Positions 1 to 10,255 of a stretch of 64,000 nucleotides of DNA are shown one piece after another. The translations under genes were made by a program, and so were the position numbers. This DNA comes from Xylaria sp. FL1777 (lineage: Eukaryota > Ascomycota > Sordariomycetes > Xylariales > Xylariaceae). The first letter of the stretch is position 1. Each line of letters starts with the position of its first letter. A model generated the notes under the pieces. The model ran no database searches. It saw only the letters and a list, made by a program, of their open reading frames with translations, and was not told the DNA's origin. Location of the stretch: the NCBI GenBank assembly GCA_022578965.1, contig MU400522.1, positions 248,001 through 312,000 on the forward strand, in the 5' to 3' direction.

Positions 1-700
1 TATCCGGCGTCCGGGTTGCAGCATTCCAACTGGATTAGGCTTTGTCATAGTCGGTCCTTCTTTTCGAGTGCTCATTCGAACATGGGTGATTATGGCTGTG
101 ACGCTTGAGGCTGTAATGAGTTCCACAAGTTATAAACTACAAAGTTATTTGTTTCCGACATAATAAGGCCGACTAAAGGCATCAGCAAACGAGGATGTAA
201 GGGGCATATACGGAGTCTGTTGACAGTTGTCAAGTTCAATACGACCGTCTTCTCATAGCGGTATTCGACAGTTACAAGCAGACCGCCTTGACTTATAAGT
301 TCCTGCTCAGCATGTTGGAATATATAAGTACACATGTGCAGCTCTGTGTCTACTTCATTCAGTTTTGCATCAACTCACACAATACGCCGCAGCCTTTCTG
401 AGAACCTACCTGTCTCTACCTCGATATCTTCATTTCAAACTCCCCTCTATACATTGCAGCAACCCCTTCATCTATAAAATCTTCACAGACCCCCTTTTTA
501 GTCTCAAGAGAGAAATATCGGACGTACCAGTCTTCTTGCTCATCTCTAAACAAGTCAGTTGTGCCTCGAACACCTTACAACATACTAGCCAAGGTGTTTT
601 CAGTCTGTTACATACTATCTCATTGAGGCTCACCCTACTACAACCACTTACACCCTCGAATTACTCCTCTGTGAGAAAATTAGTGTGAACAGTCCTTAAA
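1..700. other. Upstream region of the 701 gene, no gene seen
   Basis: No convincing coding sequence. A TATA-like stretch lies at about 320-329 and is followed by a long pyrimidine-rich leader (about 395-660), the usual look of a fungal promoter and 5' UTR. The short open frame at 365-688 is CT-driven, has no recognisable motif and overlaps this leader, so I read it as untranslated. Confidence 0.4.
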
Positions 701-1474
701 ATGGCTGGCGGTGATAAAAATAGCAAGGGTAGCGGGAGCAAAAGCCACCACAGCAGCGAGAAAAGTCACCACAGCAAGAGCCACAGCAGCAAGAATAGTC
801 ACGGCAGTAACAAAGCTGAAGGAAGTAGCAGCAAAGCTAAAGGAAAACAAAAAGCCGAAGGAAGTAACAAGGCTGAGGGAAGTAACAAGGCTGAAGGAAG
901 TAGCAAAGGTAAAGGAAAAGCCAAAGCCGAAGGAAGCCACAAGTCCGGGTCTGGGGGCCACGGATCCGGTGGAAGTCATCATTCCAGTCATCATTCCAGT
1001 GGACATCACCGATCAGCGAGTGCCCACGGAACTCACCATTCTAGTCGACATCACGGATCGGGCAGTGGCCATGGAACTCACCATTCCAGCCGACACAGCC
1101 GATCGGGGAGTGGTGGTCAGGGAAGGGGCTGGACTGCTCACGACCATGTGTATGGCCGACCCGTCACAGTTCCCGACTCATGGGCCACGACGGATGAGGA
1201 TGGTGAACTGCATATCACCCCGTTTGGAAGGTTGATGCTGAGGTCGATCGTACCGGTGCCGACCCAGTCCAGAACGGTCGAGATCAGCAATTACGACGAG
1301 CACCCTGAGCTATTTGATGTAATGAGCAGGGTCTCCGGGCTAGATATTCGCCAGAGCCAGCCGGATTATCCTAATCAGGAGTATCAGTATCGGTTTGGGA
1401 ACCCTGAGGACCAAGGGGAGGGGTATTATGAAGAGGAACAAGGCAGCGCGAGCGGCCAACAGCGAGCTCAATGA
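701..1474 (+). CDS. His/Ser/Lys/Gly-rich low-complexity protein, 257 aa
   Basis: This is a single-exon open frame of 257 residues. The ATG sits in a good fungal context (AAAATGGC). Residues 1 to about 145 are low complexity: Ser-His-His and Ser-Lys clusters, then repeats of the type KAEGSN, then His/Ser/Gly repeats such as GTHHSSRH. There is almost no hydrophobic residue in this part. Residues about 145-257 are normal, acidic sequence with patches such as PFGRLMLRSIVP and a Glu/Gln-rich end (GYYEEEQGS). No signal peptide and no membrane segment are visible. The basic, disordered front could bind nucleic acid or metal, but that is only inference from composition. I do not recognise the family. 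The main doubt is whether so biased a reading frame is really translated; a long antisense frame over the same region is a shadow of the repeat. Confidence 0.55.
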   Translation: MAGGDKNSKGSGSKSHHSSEKSHHSKSHSSKNSHGSNKAEGSSSKAKGKQKAEGSNKAEGSNKAEGSSKGKGKAKAEGSHKSGSGGHGSGGSHHSSHHSSGHHRSASAHGTHHSSRHHGSGSGHGTHHSSRHSRSGSGGQGRGWTAHDHVYGRPVTVPDSWATTDEDGELHITPFGRLMLRSIVPVPTQSRTVEISNYDEHPELFDVMSRVSGLDIRQSQPDYPNQEYQYRFGNPEDQGEGYYEEEQGSASGQQRAQ

Positions 1475-4400
1475 TTGAATTCGAGCGTGGCACTAGCCCT
1501 TCGATAGGAGCAAATTGGCCGTATGAAGCTACTAGCCGCCCTGCCAGACTATTAGTATAGCTTGTATTCAATAGTTTGTCATGGCTTGGGTAATCAACAT
1601 GGTGGAGATAAACGCAGGATTTATAGAGAAGGGGGATTTTGTATGGGCTTGTTGTTGAGGGAAGAGGTGGAAAATCCTCTATAGATTTCATTTGGAGGCC
1701 TTGTTTGGTACTTCAGCTTGAATACTGAATAAATAGCCCCTTTATTATGTTCGATCCTATCTGATTTGGACCTGACAAAACATGTGAAGTGCAATGATGA
1801 CATAATGAATTAGCTAATTCAAACTTGGTTATGTTAACAACACTCGCCCCGACATATTAAGAAAAGCCACGTGTAAATGTTTCAATCCCTTGTTGAAATA
1901 AGACAGATATGGCTAATGCAAGGGAAGCAAACTAGACTGCCGAACTATTACTAAATTGACTGCCTTTCTATGCTCCTATTACAACAGCCGTACCCCAGAG
2001 TAGATCGGATTTATATTCGGAAGATTTATTTCCCTCATGTTAACATTATGATTCGCTAAGGGGTTTGAAAGCTCGTAAAGATATAGTAGCGACTATAGGG
2101 TAACACCATCTCCCTTTCATTGTTTATTATATTACTTAGTAACATCTAACAGGCATCCTTGACATCATATCACCAGAGAGCATGCATTTAGTATTAGAAA
2201 TAGAAAGAGACATTGTATAAAATTAAATTCTCTGATGGAAACATGCATTTACACTTGTAATAGTGAAACTACTCTGTGAGAGTATATTTTTTAGTGCATG
2301 AAGTCTTGTCATATTTTTGCCATTGCTTCTGTCGTATATGAAAGCGTGCAAACCTCGTGTTTCAATAACCCATGGATTCTATCGCTCTCTTTTGTGAAGA
2401 AGGTAAAAGTAGTGAGTCATTTTGCACAATAATTCAAGTTCGAACTAAAAAAAGAGACTTAGTGGACTCGTTCCTCTATCATATGTTTGCGATCTTAGTA
2501 TCATATTCTGATTCGTGTCGTCTGACCACGTCATTACTATTGTGGTGAACTCGGACTATTATATAGTTCCTCGGACAAATCGCGAAAACGATGGTTTCGA
2601 GTATACTAAAGTTGTGCTTACAACCCAATCGGAGTCGGAGTGGAGAGTTATAAAGGGAAACATCTGTAACGTAGTTCGAGAGCGCCGAGCTCGGAATTTA
2701 TATCTACGCAAACAAACAAATATTATCCCTTGTCGTTCGATCGCGCACGTGTCCCGCGAAGCCCCAGCCACCCCTGCTTTGCCTCTCTTCAGAACGAACG
2801 TTGCCTGTCGGAGAGCTCGTGATTCGACGTCTAGTCGATCTCGTCGCCAAACAGCATGCATGCGCTTGTTTTGGTTCTTGTCTGAGAGTATAGCGACGTG
2901 GCTAGATGGTGGAAGAACCCACTATCAAGGATCCGAATCAACTAAGCAACCGTAGGGCGCCACTCTTCCTCGGAATATTCCAATCTGTTCATCCCCGACA
3001 GCCTTCGCGCCTATTCTTTCCGTTATTTGCATCTCTGCGGCGTTGAGTGCGGCGCAGGGCTCACAGGGACCCGAGCGTTCTGGACTTTAATGATAGGTTA
3101 CACAGCGAACATGGACTGGCGACGGAATGTGCCAGTACTTTGAGTCGTTCATGGGGATCGACCAGTAGTAGAGAGGACAGATGGTATGAACTACTAAAGC
3201 AGAGTGAAGTGAAATGAGTGGCTAATGCAGACCATCCCCTGAGTGGCTAGTTAGGCTTCGTTATACTCCCAAATAGGTGTATAGTTATGTTCTCTTTTCT
3301 TTATCGCGATGAATTCTTTACGAACAAGGGTAGAGTTAGCAGAAAGTCTTTACAATTAGTTTCAATTAATTGCGCTCTATTAGATCACTTTGTCCCCAAG
3401 CGTAGGATGTAGCCTACCCCTTGTATTCTGAGTGAGAAGCCATCCCTTATGGTTTCCTCGCTCTATTTTACTACGTGTTCATAATATTCGCATATATCTA
3501 AGCAAAACGATCTAAGCATTATAATGCTACTTTGGGCTTCATCTTAGTCCCTTAGCCCACAGGATGTAATAGGGTATCTTCATTTATTGTCTTGGAAGAA
3601 TTTGTGTCATCATATATCTAGTATCTCTGTAGTGATGACGCACCAAATGTAGATAATCCAGGACTTGCACTTCGCGCATAAGAAAGTCTACAAGCTTGGT
3701 TGCCAAGCGTCACTTACTAGGCTTATGAGATGGAAGTATCCGGCACGTTTAAAGAGTGATTGTTCATTTCATTATGTACCGAGAATATCGGATTATTAAG
3801 TTCTGTCGCTGTCGCCTGAGGTGTCTGCCATTGCTGGCATGGCACGTTCAACACCGATTTTTATTGAGGAAGTCTCCATCTCTCGAAGTATCCTCGATCC
3901 CCCCGGCTACCTCGGGAATAGTTAATATAGCAGGCCCCTCTATTATTATGCTCATCCAAGCCTTAGAAACTAATGTTCCTTTCAAACGAATGGTCGGGGT
4001 AAACTCCTGCTAGGTTTCACTCGGGTCGGCCCAAAATGGCCAACCTGGTGGGAGATGTGATGGCAGCGGTCGCATACAAAGTCTATATGAAGGATCCGGT
4101 CAGCTAGTACAGATTGCGATACTGATGAGCTGATTCCGGATGTATTCGCATCCAGTAAGTTTTCATATCCGCAGGATTCATCGTCGACACAAAGAACCAT
4201 GAATCTATGACGCCCGGGTTCTTGATTAATGGCGCCAGATCAGTGAGGCTATGAGAACATCGTACACCGGCCGATCGTCAACGTAAGCTCCATGATAGAA
4301 GTAAGCGTATGTAGAAAGACGGGATGTCGCTGCACGAGTATTATGAAATGTGTGTCGGCCATCAAGGTAGACTTGGGAAGGGAAAATGCAAAGGCGTCTA

Positions 4401-4505
4401 AAAAGATTGGTCGGATTCGGTCGATAGTTCGAGCACACTGTTTCCAGGAGTCCCAAGAAAGATCCGTACTAGACTAGAGCGCGGCGCAATTGTCGATTAA
4501 AGATA
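1475..4505. other. Gene-poor intergenic region
   Basis: About 3 kb, AT-rich particularly at about 1800-2500. Short open frames are present on both strands but none shows family motifs. The only stretch that looks protein-like is on the minus strand at roughly 4258-4470, where about 70 codons stay open and give a plausible helical sequence (for example RTIDRIRPIFLDAF) with no start codon or clear splice sites. It may be a gene remnant. Confidence 0.4.
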
Positions 4506-5355
4506 TTAAGTCCTATTTAATAGTGTTGGTAGGTCGGCTAAAAACTTCTGATTCTCCGACAGTTCCGGATAAAGTTCAGGCTGGCTTCTAGGTTCGTACG
4601 AGGGCCGTTGCATATATGGGTATTCTTGGAGAGTGATGGGCGGTCGATTAGGTTGTATCGCATTGTGTACTAGGGCGGTTGTCGCTGGATCGTTTATGTT
4701 TTGCTGGCGCAGCGCTTGTACTATCATTTCAACCTGCGCAGCGGCGTGATACCTGTGTGTATCTACACAAGCAATCACAAAGAGGATGAATCGAACGGCA
4801 CTACCCCGCCAGGTTAACATCGCAATGCAACTAAGTGATTGCTCTAACTCACGTGAAGAGCGCTAGGAACGCTATAGTAGTTATTCTTAAGGGGCGGATG
4901 AATTGAGGTGGATTGTCGAATAGAAATTGGTTGTCTTGGGGAATTGCGCCTATTATGAAGACAAGACCGACTATATTCCCGCCAAGCAGAACAAGCTCTA
5001 TGCCGATATGCCAACCTGGGGGAAGACCTGGGTTCCGTTTCCAGAGGAAGCTGAATGATAGCTCGGAGAAGTCTAGAGCAATGCTAAGGAGTGTCTAGGC
5101 AGACAGAGTGAGTATTCATACTCGAGCAGAAAACTTCACTTGAGTGGATGGCGGGTGACGTACAACTGCGAGAGTAAACCACCAGTCAAGCAGAATATAA
5201 TACTCGTAGCCGGCCCAATTCACGAGCCGAATAGAAGTGTTGATAGATACGCCGATTATAATAATACTCGCGACAAAGCTAATTGATCGCAAGACAAATT
5301 TCGTCTTATTCCAACTTCCTTGGTGACAGGACCAGAAATCGCCTTCATGTGCCAT
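4506..5355 (-). CDS. Four-TM integral membrane protein (MARVEL-like), 242 aa, 3 exons
   Basis: The gene is rebuilt from three exons: 5355-5164, 5094-4853 and 4800-4506. Introns are GTACGT...CCTAG (5163-5095) and GTGAGT...GGTAG (4852-4801, with a GTTAAC branch site). Phases match at both joins. The 242-residue product has four hydrophobic segments at about residues 19-43, 51-80, 92-115 and 134-157. Its features are those of fungal four-helix membrane proteins of the MARVEL-like type: a short N terminus, a Tyr-rich YEYYILLDWW before helix 2, a basic loop ending LPPGWHIGIELVL before helix 3, ACVDTHR closing helix 4, and a cytoplasmic Pro/Tyr-rich tail. Such proteins sit in the plasma membrane or endomembranes; their function is mostly unknown. 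Family assignment is inference from layout; the exon structure is directly supported. Confidence 0.8.
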
Positions 5356-7264
5356 TGGAGAACGCGAGAAAGCAGACTAGTCAAGAGAAAAGCGCTACGA
5401 GTCGCAGGACGAGAAAGTCAAGGCATATCATGGGGACTTGGTGGAAAGCCCACGATAGCAGACAGCATCAATAGACTGATCCCAGGAGGAGGGGTGTGGA
5501 ACGAATCGCCGACTTGAGAATACAACATGCAAATACAGTAGGTAGACTCTCCTGAAAGGTGTAGAGTAGAGAAGAAAATACAGCCCGTTACAGCCACTAC
5601 GCCGGCGCAGTGCGCCAAGCATAAACTGCGCTGTAAGCCATCTATTTCTGCTACGACTGTATGCGTAACGTCCGCGATAGCGTGATAGCGTGATACCAAA
5701 TGCCTTGCAGGGGCCGAGACGGCCGATTGGATAGAGAACCCTAGCTGACGTGACCCAGGCATATTTGAATTCAGGATCCTGCGTATAAGGACCCTACAGT
5801 AATGAATAATGCCGTTTCAGTTGTCAGAAAACGCCATTGGCTACAGTGTGCTATCGTGATACTAGATCTTAGATGGCTTAGTGCAGTATCGGCCTGCTAC
5901 CCAGAAATGAAGGATTATCACCAAAACGATGTAGTGTAGGATTATGGGAAGAGTCCATGCCAGATTAGGTGCAGTCTAGGCGAGGTCTTGGCAGTCTAGG
6001 CAGATATTGCCGGTAACAAGGCTATTAGGGCTACGATCTCTTGAGCGGGCATGACAAACTACTTACTGATCACCTAACCATTCTGTACAACATCTGTAGT
6101 TATCGTCATAGAGAGTACAAAACGACAATAGCCATATATGATGTCAGTCCTATATGGGAGCCCATATTAAATCCAATTGCTCCAAGTCTCTCATAGCTCT
6201 CATATACCCAATACTACTATCTAATGTGTTATAGCTTAACTGCGCATTTTTCTAAGATTCACTATGCCGTTGCGCAACAAGAGAGATGGACTCTCAGGCA
6301 GTCAAGCTTGCCGTCTAGAAAGTAAAGCTTACCATCAACGTTATGTCTAATACTGCGGCTCTAGGCCTCTGAGCTTTATATTGGAGTGGAACGAGGATAC
6401 CTAGGGGATAGTCTGAGTCCTCTATACAAGGAGATGACATGCTTCATTTGCTATAAATTTGATGTTGCTTTCTTATTTAAGTGCTGTGACTTATTTATTT
6501 CTTATTTCTTGTGTTTAACACGAGTTAGTTAAGAGCAGTTCTATATAACAGCCTCTTTTCTATCCGCAACTTCCACTACTGCGTTTGGGCAATTAGTAGG
6601 ATACATGAGTAATTTCATTCTTGGGCTGAATTGCAAAGGTTTAATTATAAAGTGTTTTTATTTGGCAAGGATTTCCCGTGAAGGTGTCATTAATTCAATC
6701 TAATATTGGAAGTAGACTCTTGAAAACCATAACCCTCTACCCATGAGAATATGCTTAGAGATTATTCAGCTTAGATAGCAGAAGAAAACTATAAGCCTGG
6801 ATAAAACATAAACTACTCGAAGTATTTAAAGCCCTGTATCAACATTCCTGTCTCCGTATCGATTATGGCGTTCTTACGTTTCCGTAATCATATTTGCTGC
6901 ATCAAGTGTCCCTGGCTTTGAAGCTAGCTACCTAAAGGTTCCGCTTCGCTATGGAGAAAGCCCCCGGAGCCGTGGTTTCTACATGTCAACCATCAAGCTG
7001 CTAGCATGCCAAAGTGATATAAATTAATCGACGAATAATAGATAATGAATAAGCTCGATAAAACCCCAGGGAACGAATGTAAAGCAATGTTAATCTGGAC
7101 TAAGAAGTGAAGCGGGTCTCTCAAAAACGGTTACCCCTGACCCGTCACTTCTACGAAGTAAGTTAGGCATATTTAGGACTAGGAGTAACGCTAGCAAATT
7201 TACTAGTAACAAAATCATCGTAACCACAATGAAGAAAAAGAATAATAAAGGAGAAAAAAAAACC
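5356..7264. other. Intergenic, no gene seen
   Basis: About 1.9 kb. The first 400 bases are the likely promoter of the membrane-protein gene on the minus strand. The rest is AT-rich with no open frame worth reporting and no recognisable element. Open frames at 5418-5762 on the minus strand lack any motif. Confidence 0.4.
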
Positions 7265-7270
7265 AAAAAA
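7265..7270 (-). terminator. Pol III terminator of tRNA-Ala
   Basis: On the minus strand this is the first run of four or more T residues after the tRNA 3' end (six T), with a second, longer T run just beyond (complement of 7254-7262). It therefore should end transcription about 37 nt after the tRNA, which places the T-arm-like hairpin at 7278-7306 inside the primary transcript. Confidence 0.6.
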
Positions 7271-7277
7271 GTATATA

Positions 7278-7306
7278 TGATATAGGAGGAATCGAACCTC
7301 CGACGC
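7278..7306 (-). other. T-arm-like tRNA fragment in the tRNA-Ala trailer
   Basis: Directly 3' of the tRNA-Ala gene the minus strand reads a second T-arm: stem GGAGG, loop TTCGATT, stem CCTCC, followed by an acceptor-like TATATCA. Its stem bases differ from those of the tRNA-Ala T-arm (CGGGG/CCCCG), so it is not a simple duplicate of it. No matching 5' half is present. It could be the relic of another tRNA, or a mark left by an insertion that targets tRNA 3' ends. Confidence 0.6.
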
Positions 7307-7378
7307 TGGACTCGCGGGGAATCGAACCCCGGACCACTCCCATGCTAAGGGAGTATTATACCACTAAACCACAAGCCC
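7307..7378 (-). tRNA. tRNA-Ala (AGC)
   Basis: The gene is a 72-nt cloverleaf on the minus strand without an intron. The acceptor stem pairs GGGCTTG with CGAGTCC, and the discriminator base is A. The anticodon stem is CTCCC/GGGAG with loop TTAGCAT, so the anticodon is AGC (alanine). The T-arm is CGGGG-TTCGATT-CCCCG and contains the B box. The D-arm holds GGTTTAGTGG (A box). All stems pair, so the gene should be functional. Confidence 0.93.
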
Positions 7379-8618
7379 GTGGTGATCTGTGTCACCGTCA
7401 ACGGTACATGGATATGAGTACTGCTTCTGTCGTTAGGCGTTCTTGGTTTGGTGTCGTCGAACGGACGCATTGTTGTTGTTCGTGGTGATGCGTTGCGTGC
7501 TCACGCTGGAGTGTGCCATCCCTCAGCATAGATCAATGAAGTCTGATGGTAGAGGGTGTTAAGAAGATTGACTAATGCGTGACGGGCACAATTCCTTAGT
7601 ATAGATGTGCTATAGCCAGCTTTGGTGTGTGTGTGTGTGTGTTGGTATTCCGATAATGATATCTAAGGATAGACAGGTTATTGTGCGGGATTTGCACGTC
7701 TTGCCGATAGTGATTTCATAGTTGATAGCTCGGGGAATCTTGTGTAGTCTTTCCAGCGGTGCAGCTTACCGGAGACTATTATCAAACTATAAACATCACG
7801 CTGAAATCATGTTCTATAAGGAAGCTAAGCATGGTTAATCTCACGCTGAAGAATGAATATTCCTTCGTCGCCAAGTTACCTAGATTCGAAAGGTTACGCA
7901 GCCTCGTCGTAAGTAGCTATAATGCGCAAACTTGATGTAGAGCAACATTCAATAACATAATAGTCGTAACACGTACTAGCTGGCGTAGTTGCATCAACCT
8001 AAGAGTAGGGTGATATTCCTACGTGCCTCACAGTCGCATTCGGAAACGAGGGACCTATTAAATTTCTCCTGGGGTTGTACGGCTTCGGAGAAATTGTTGT
8101 TTGAGCTTCTAATTTGGTGGTGTACAATCAACGCCCAGGTATGTGAAATCCTCATTGGGTAAACAGGCTATGCAAGGCTACTTAGTATTGAAGAAGATAT
8201 TATAGACGAATTCGTGGCCAATATACTACGGTAAGGTTCAAAGGGGGGATTACACCTTTGTCACAACTGGAAACTGTAAAATATATGATGGGTGGCCGAA
8301 TGATCCACGTTACTGGACCGGTTAGCTACCTACATCTATAATACACCGTTAAGCTCATATAGGAAAACTTTATTTATTTAGCCCCAGCTTATGGTGTAGA
8401 GGGGCCAACACGTTTACCACACCTCAACCCAATAACTCCCGGCCATTGCGTACGGCTTTTAGATGAAAACGTTATCATAAAAGATCATAAAGAAGCATAC
8501 CCCTCGTCTTGTCGTAGCCTGTCATAAGGCGCTTTCATAAGACCCCTCTAACGTCCTTTGTGGCGTATCGTAAATTTTTTGTAATTAGAACAGGCGTAAG
8601 ATCGTCTCGTCATGTGAT
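7379..8618. other. Intergenic, no gene seen
   Basis: About 1.2 kb between the tRNA and the 3' end of the kinase gene. A GT microsatellite of nine units lies at 7625-7642. No coding frame or structured RNA is recognised. Confidence 0.4.
7625..7642. repeat. (GT)9 microsatellite
   Basis: Nine perfect GT dinucleotide units in intergenic sequence. Confidence 0.9.
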
Positions 8619-10061
8619 TTAAAAGCTATCAAACAAATGGTCGAACTGATGAATCATTGATTCGGTATATGGATCTCTCCTGCCGTCATCCTCCGGATAT
8701 ACATCAAAGCATTGCGCGTCGCTAGGAAACCGTACGTTAGGCTGGATGGGCGGGCGAATCTGACGGTGATACAGAGCTTCCCAGTCAATACCGTGGAAAA
8801 ATGGGTGAGACTTGACTTGCTGGGAACCACCGCTAATGTTTCCTAGCCTTCTTGAGCGATCCACTGTGCAAAATGACCGAATGATATGCTGTGCATTTGG
8901 AGAAACGGGCGGTTCTTGAGGGAAAAGGACCGGCTTCTCAATGATCCTAAAAGAACTTATTAACATAAAGACCTAGAGGGCAAGATAGAGGAGGGAACTT
9001 ACTGCTTATAAATTTCGATAGGGTTCTGGTGCCAGAATGGGGGATACCCAGTAAGGAACTCGTATATCAGAATCCCTAAGGCCCACCAGTCGACAGCAGT
9101 GGTGTGGCCTTTGTTTTGGATCACCTCAGGCGCGAGATACTCAGGGGTTCCGCAAAGAGTATATGTTTCGACTGGCCTGTCATCTTTACTCCCAAGCCTC
9201 TTAGCAAAGCCGAAATCCACAAGCTTGACGTGACCCTGGCCGTCCAACAGTAAATTCTCAGGCTTGAGATCTCTGTATGCCACGCCGCCTTGGTGTTCGT
9301 GTAGAAACTCGAGCACCAAAACGATTTCAGCCGAGTAGAACTGCGCCCACTCTTCTGGGAAGCGGCGATGCCTCCGTAGGTAACTGAACAGTTCACCACC
9401 GGGTATATAGTCAAGGAGCATATAGAGTGAGTCGTAGTCAGAGAAGGTAGTGATCAGCCTCGTTATGAAGGGGTGACCGGCGACATCGCTGAGGATTCGG
9501 CGCTCGTCCCTGACGTGATCAATCTGTTTAAGCTTGATAACCTCGGTCTTTCGCAATATTTTCAAGGCAAAGACCTGCTCTTTGTCCTTGTCGCTCCCGA
9601 CAGCTGGACGGACAAGACAGACTCGCGCAAAGGTTCCTGCGCCGCGGACGCCGTGTCCATGTTAGCGACAACAAACGGATTTTCATCGTTCGGGACTAAC
9701 ACCAGCAACGACACCAGCAACAGTACCAGCGCATGCGAAGCGCATCTATCCCAGGGACGCGATCACAACGCGATCACCGGGGAAAGGTGCGAAAGACGAA
9801 ATATAGAAAAAGCGGCATGGCGATTGAAAGTCAGAACAAAACAGACATACCGGTACCGAGGGTTCGGACAAGAGCAAAGTCGCTCAATTTCACTCGCTGA
9901 TGCTGAGGTGGTACTTTGGGCCCCGCATCCTCGCTACCTGGGCAGTCGTCTTGCTGCGCAGCCCCGCCAGCAGCGTCGGCCGCAGCCCTGATGGGGAGCG
10001 AGTTGGGGTCTTGTACGACTCCCGGCACTGGCCCTGGCTTGGGCGCAACGCTTGCGGCCAT
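8619..10061 (-). CDS. cAMP-dependent protein kinase catalytic subunit (second, pkaC2/CPK2-like), 390 aa
   Basis: There are three exons: 10061-9851, 9636-9003 and 8946-8619. Introns are GTATGT...GCGCAG (9850-9637) and GTAAGT...TTTTAG (9002-8947); both joins keep frame. The product is a 390-residue Ser/Thr kinase that transfers phosphate from ATP to substrates in cAMP signalling. Visible motifs are the Gly loop LGTGTFARV (about 69-77), the ATP-binding Lys in FALK (96), YRDLKPEN with catalytic Asp (about 193), DFGFAK (about 212), the activation loop TYTLCGTPEYLAPE with its Thr (about 231), and the C-terminal hydrophobic motif ending FDSF. The Tyr in YRD and this tail are hallmarks of PKA. The N terminus is short and Ala/Pro-rich, so it fits the second fungal catalytic subunit rather than the main one; that point is inference. 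ATG 10061 was chosen; an in-frame ATG lies 24 nt upstream. Confidence 0.92.
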
Positions 10062-10229
10062 GGATACGGTGATGAGATGCCTCACGGCTGTGTGAACTCG
10101 GGGCGGCCCTGTGCTGTTGGGGGGTCAGCATTGGGAGGCCGGGGACAAGCGCAATGACACTGCATCGACGATTCGGCGCCGTAGGGAGGCTTGGGGGAAT
10201 AAGGAGGACATGGCCAGCTGCTGGCAACA

Positions 10230-10255
10230 GGAGGAGGAGGAGGAGGAAGAGGAGG
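10230..10255. repeat. (GGA)n purine tract
   Basis: Imperfect GGA/GAA trinucleotide run just upstream of the kinase gene; read on the minus strand it is a CT-rich promoter or leader tract. Confidence 0.8.

Noticed and set aside
680..1235. Two other long frames overlapping the His/Ser-rich gene
   Set aside because: Both arise from the low-complexity repeats and lack a good start context or ordered domain; the frame 701-1474 has the best ATG and an ordered tail.
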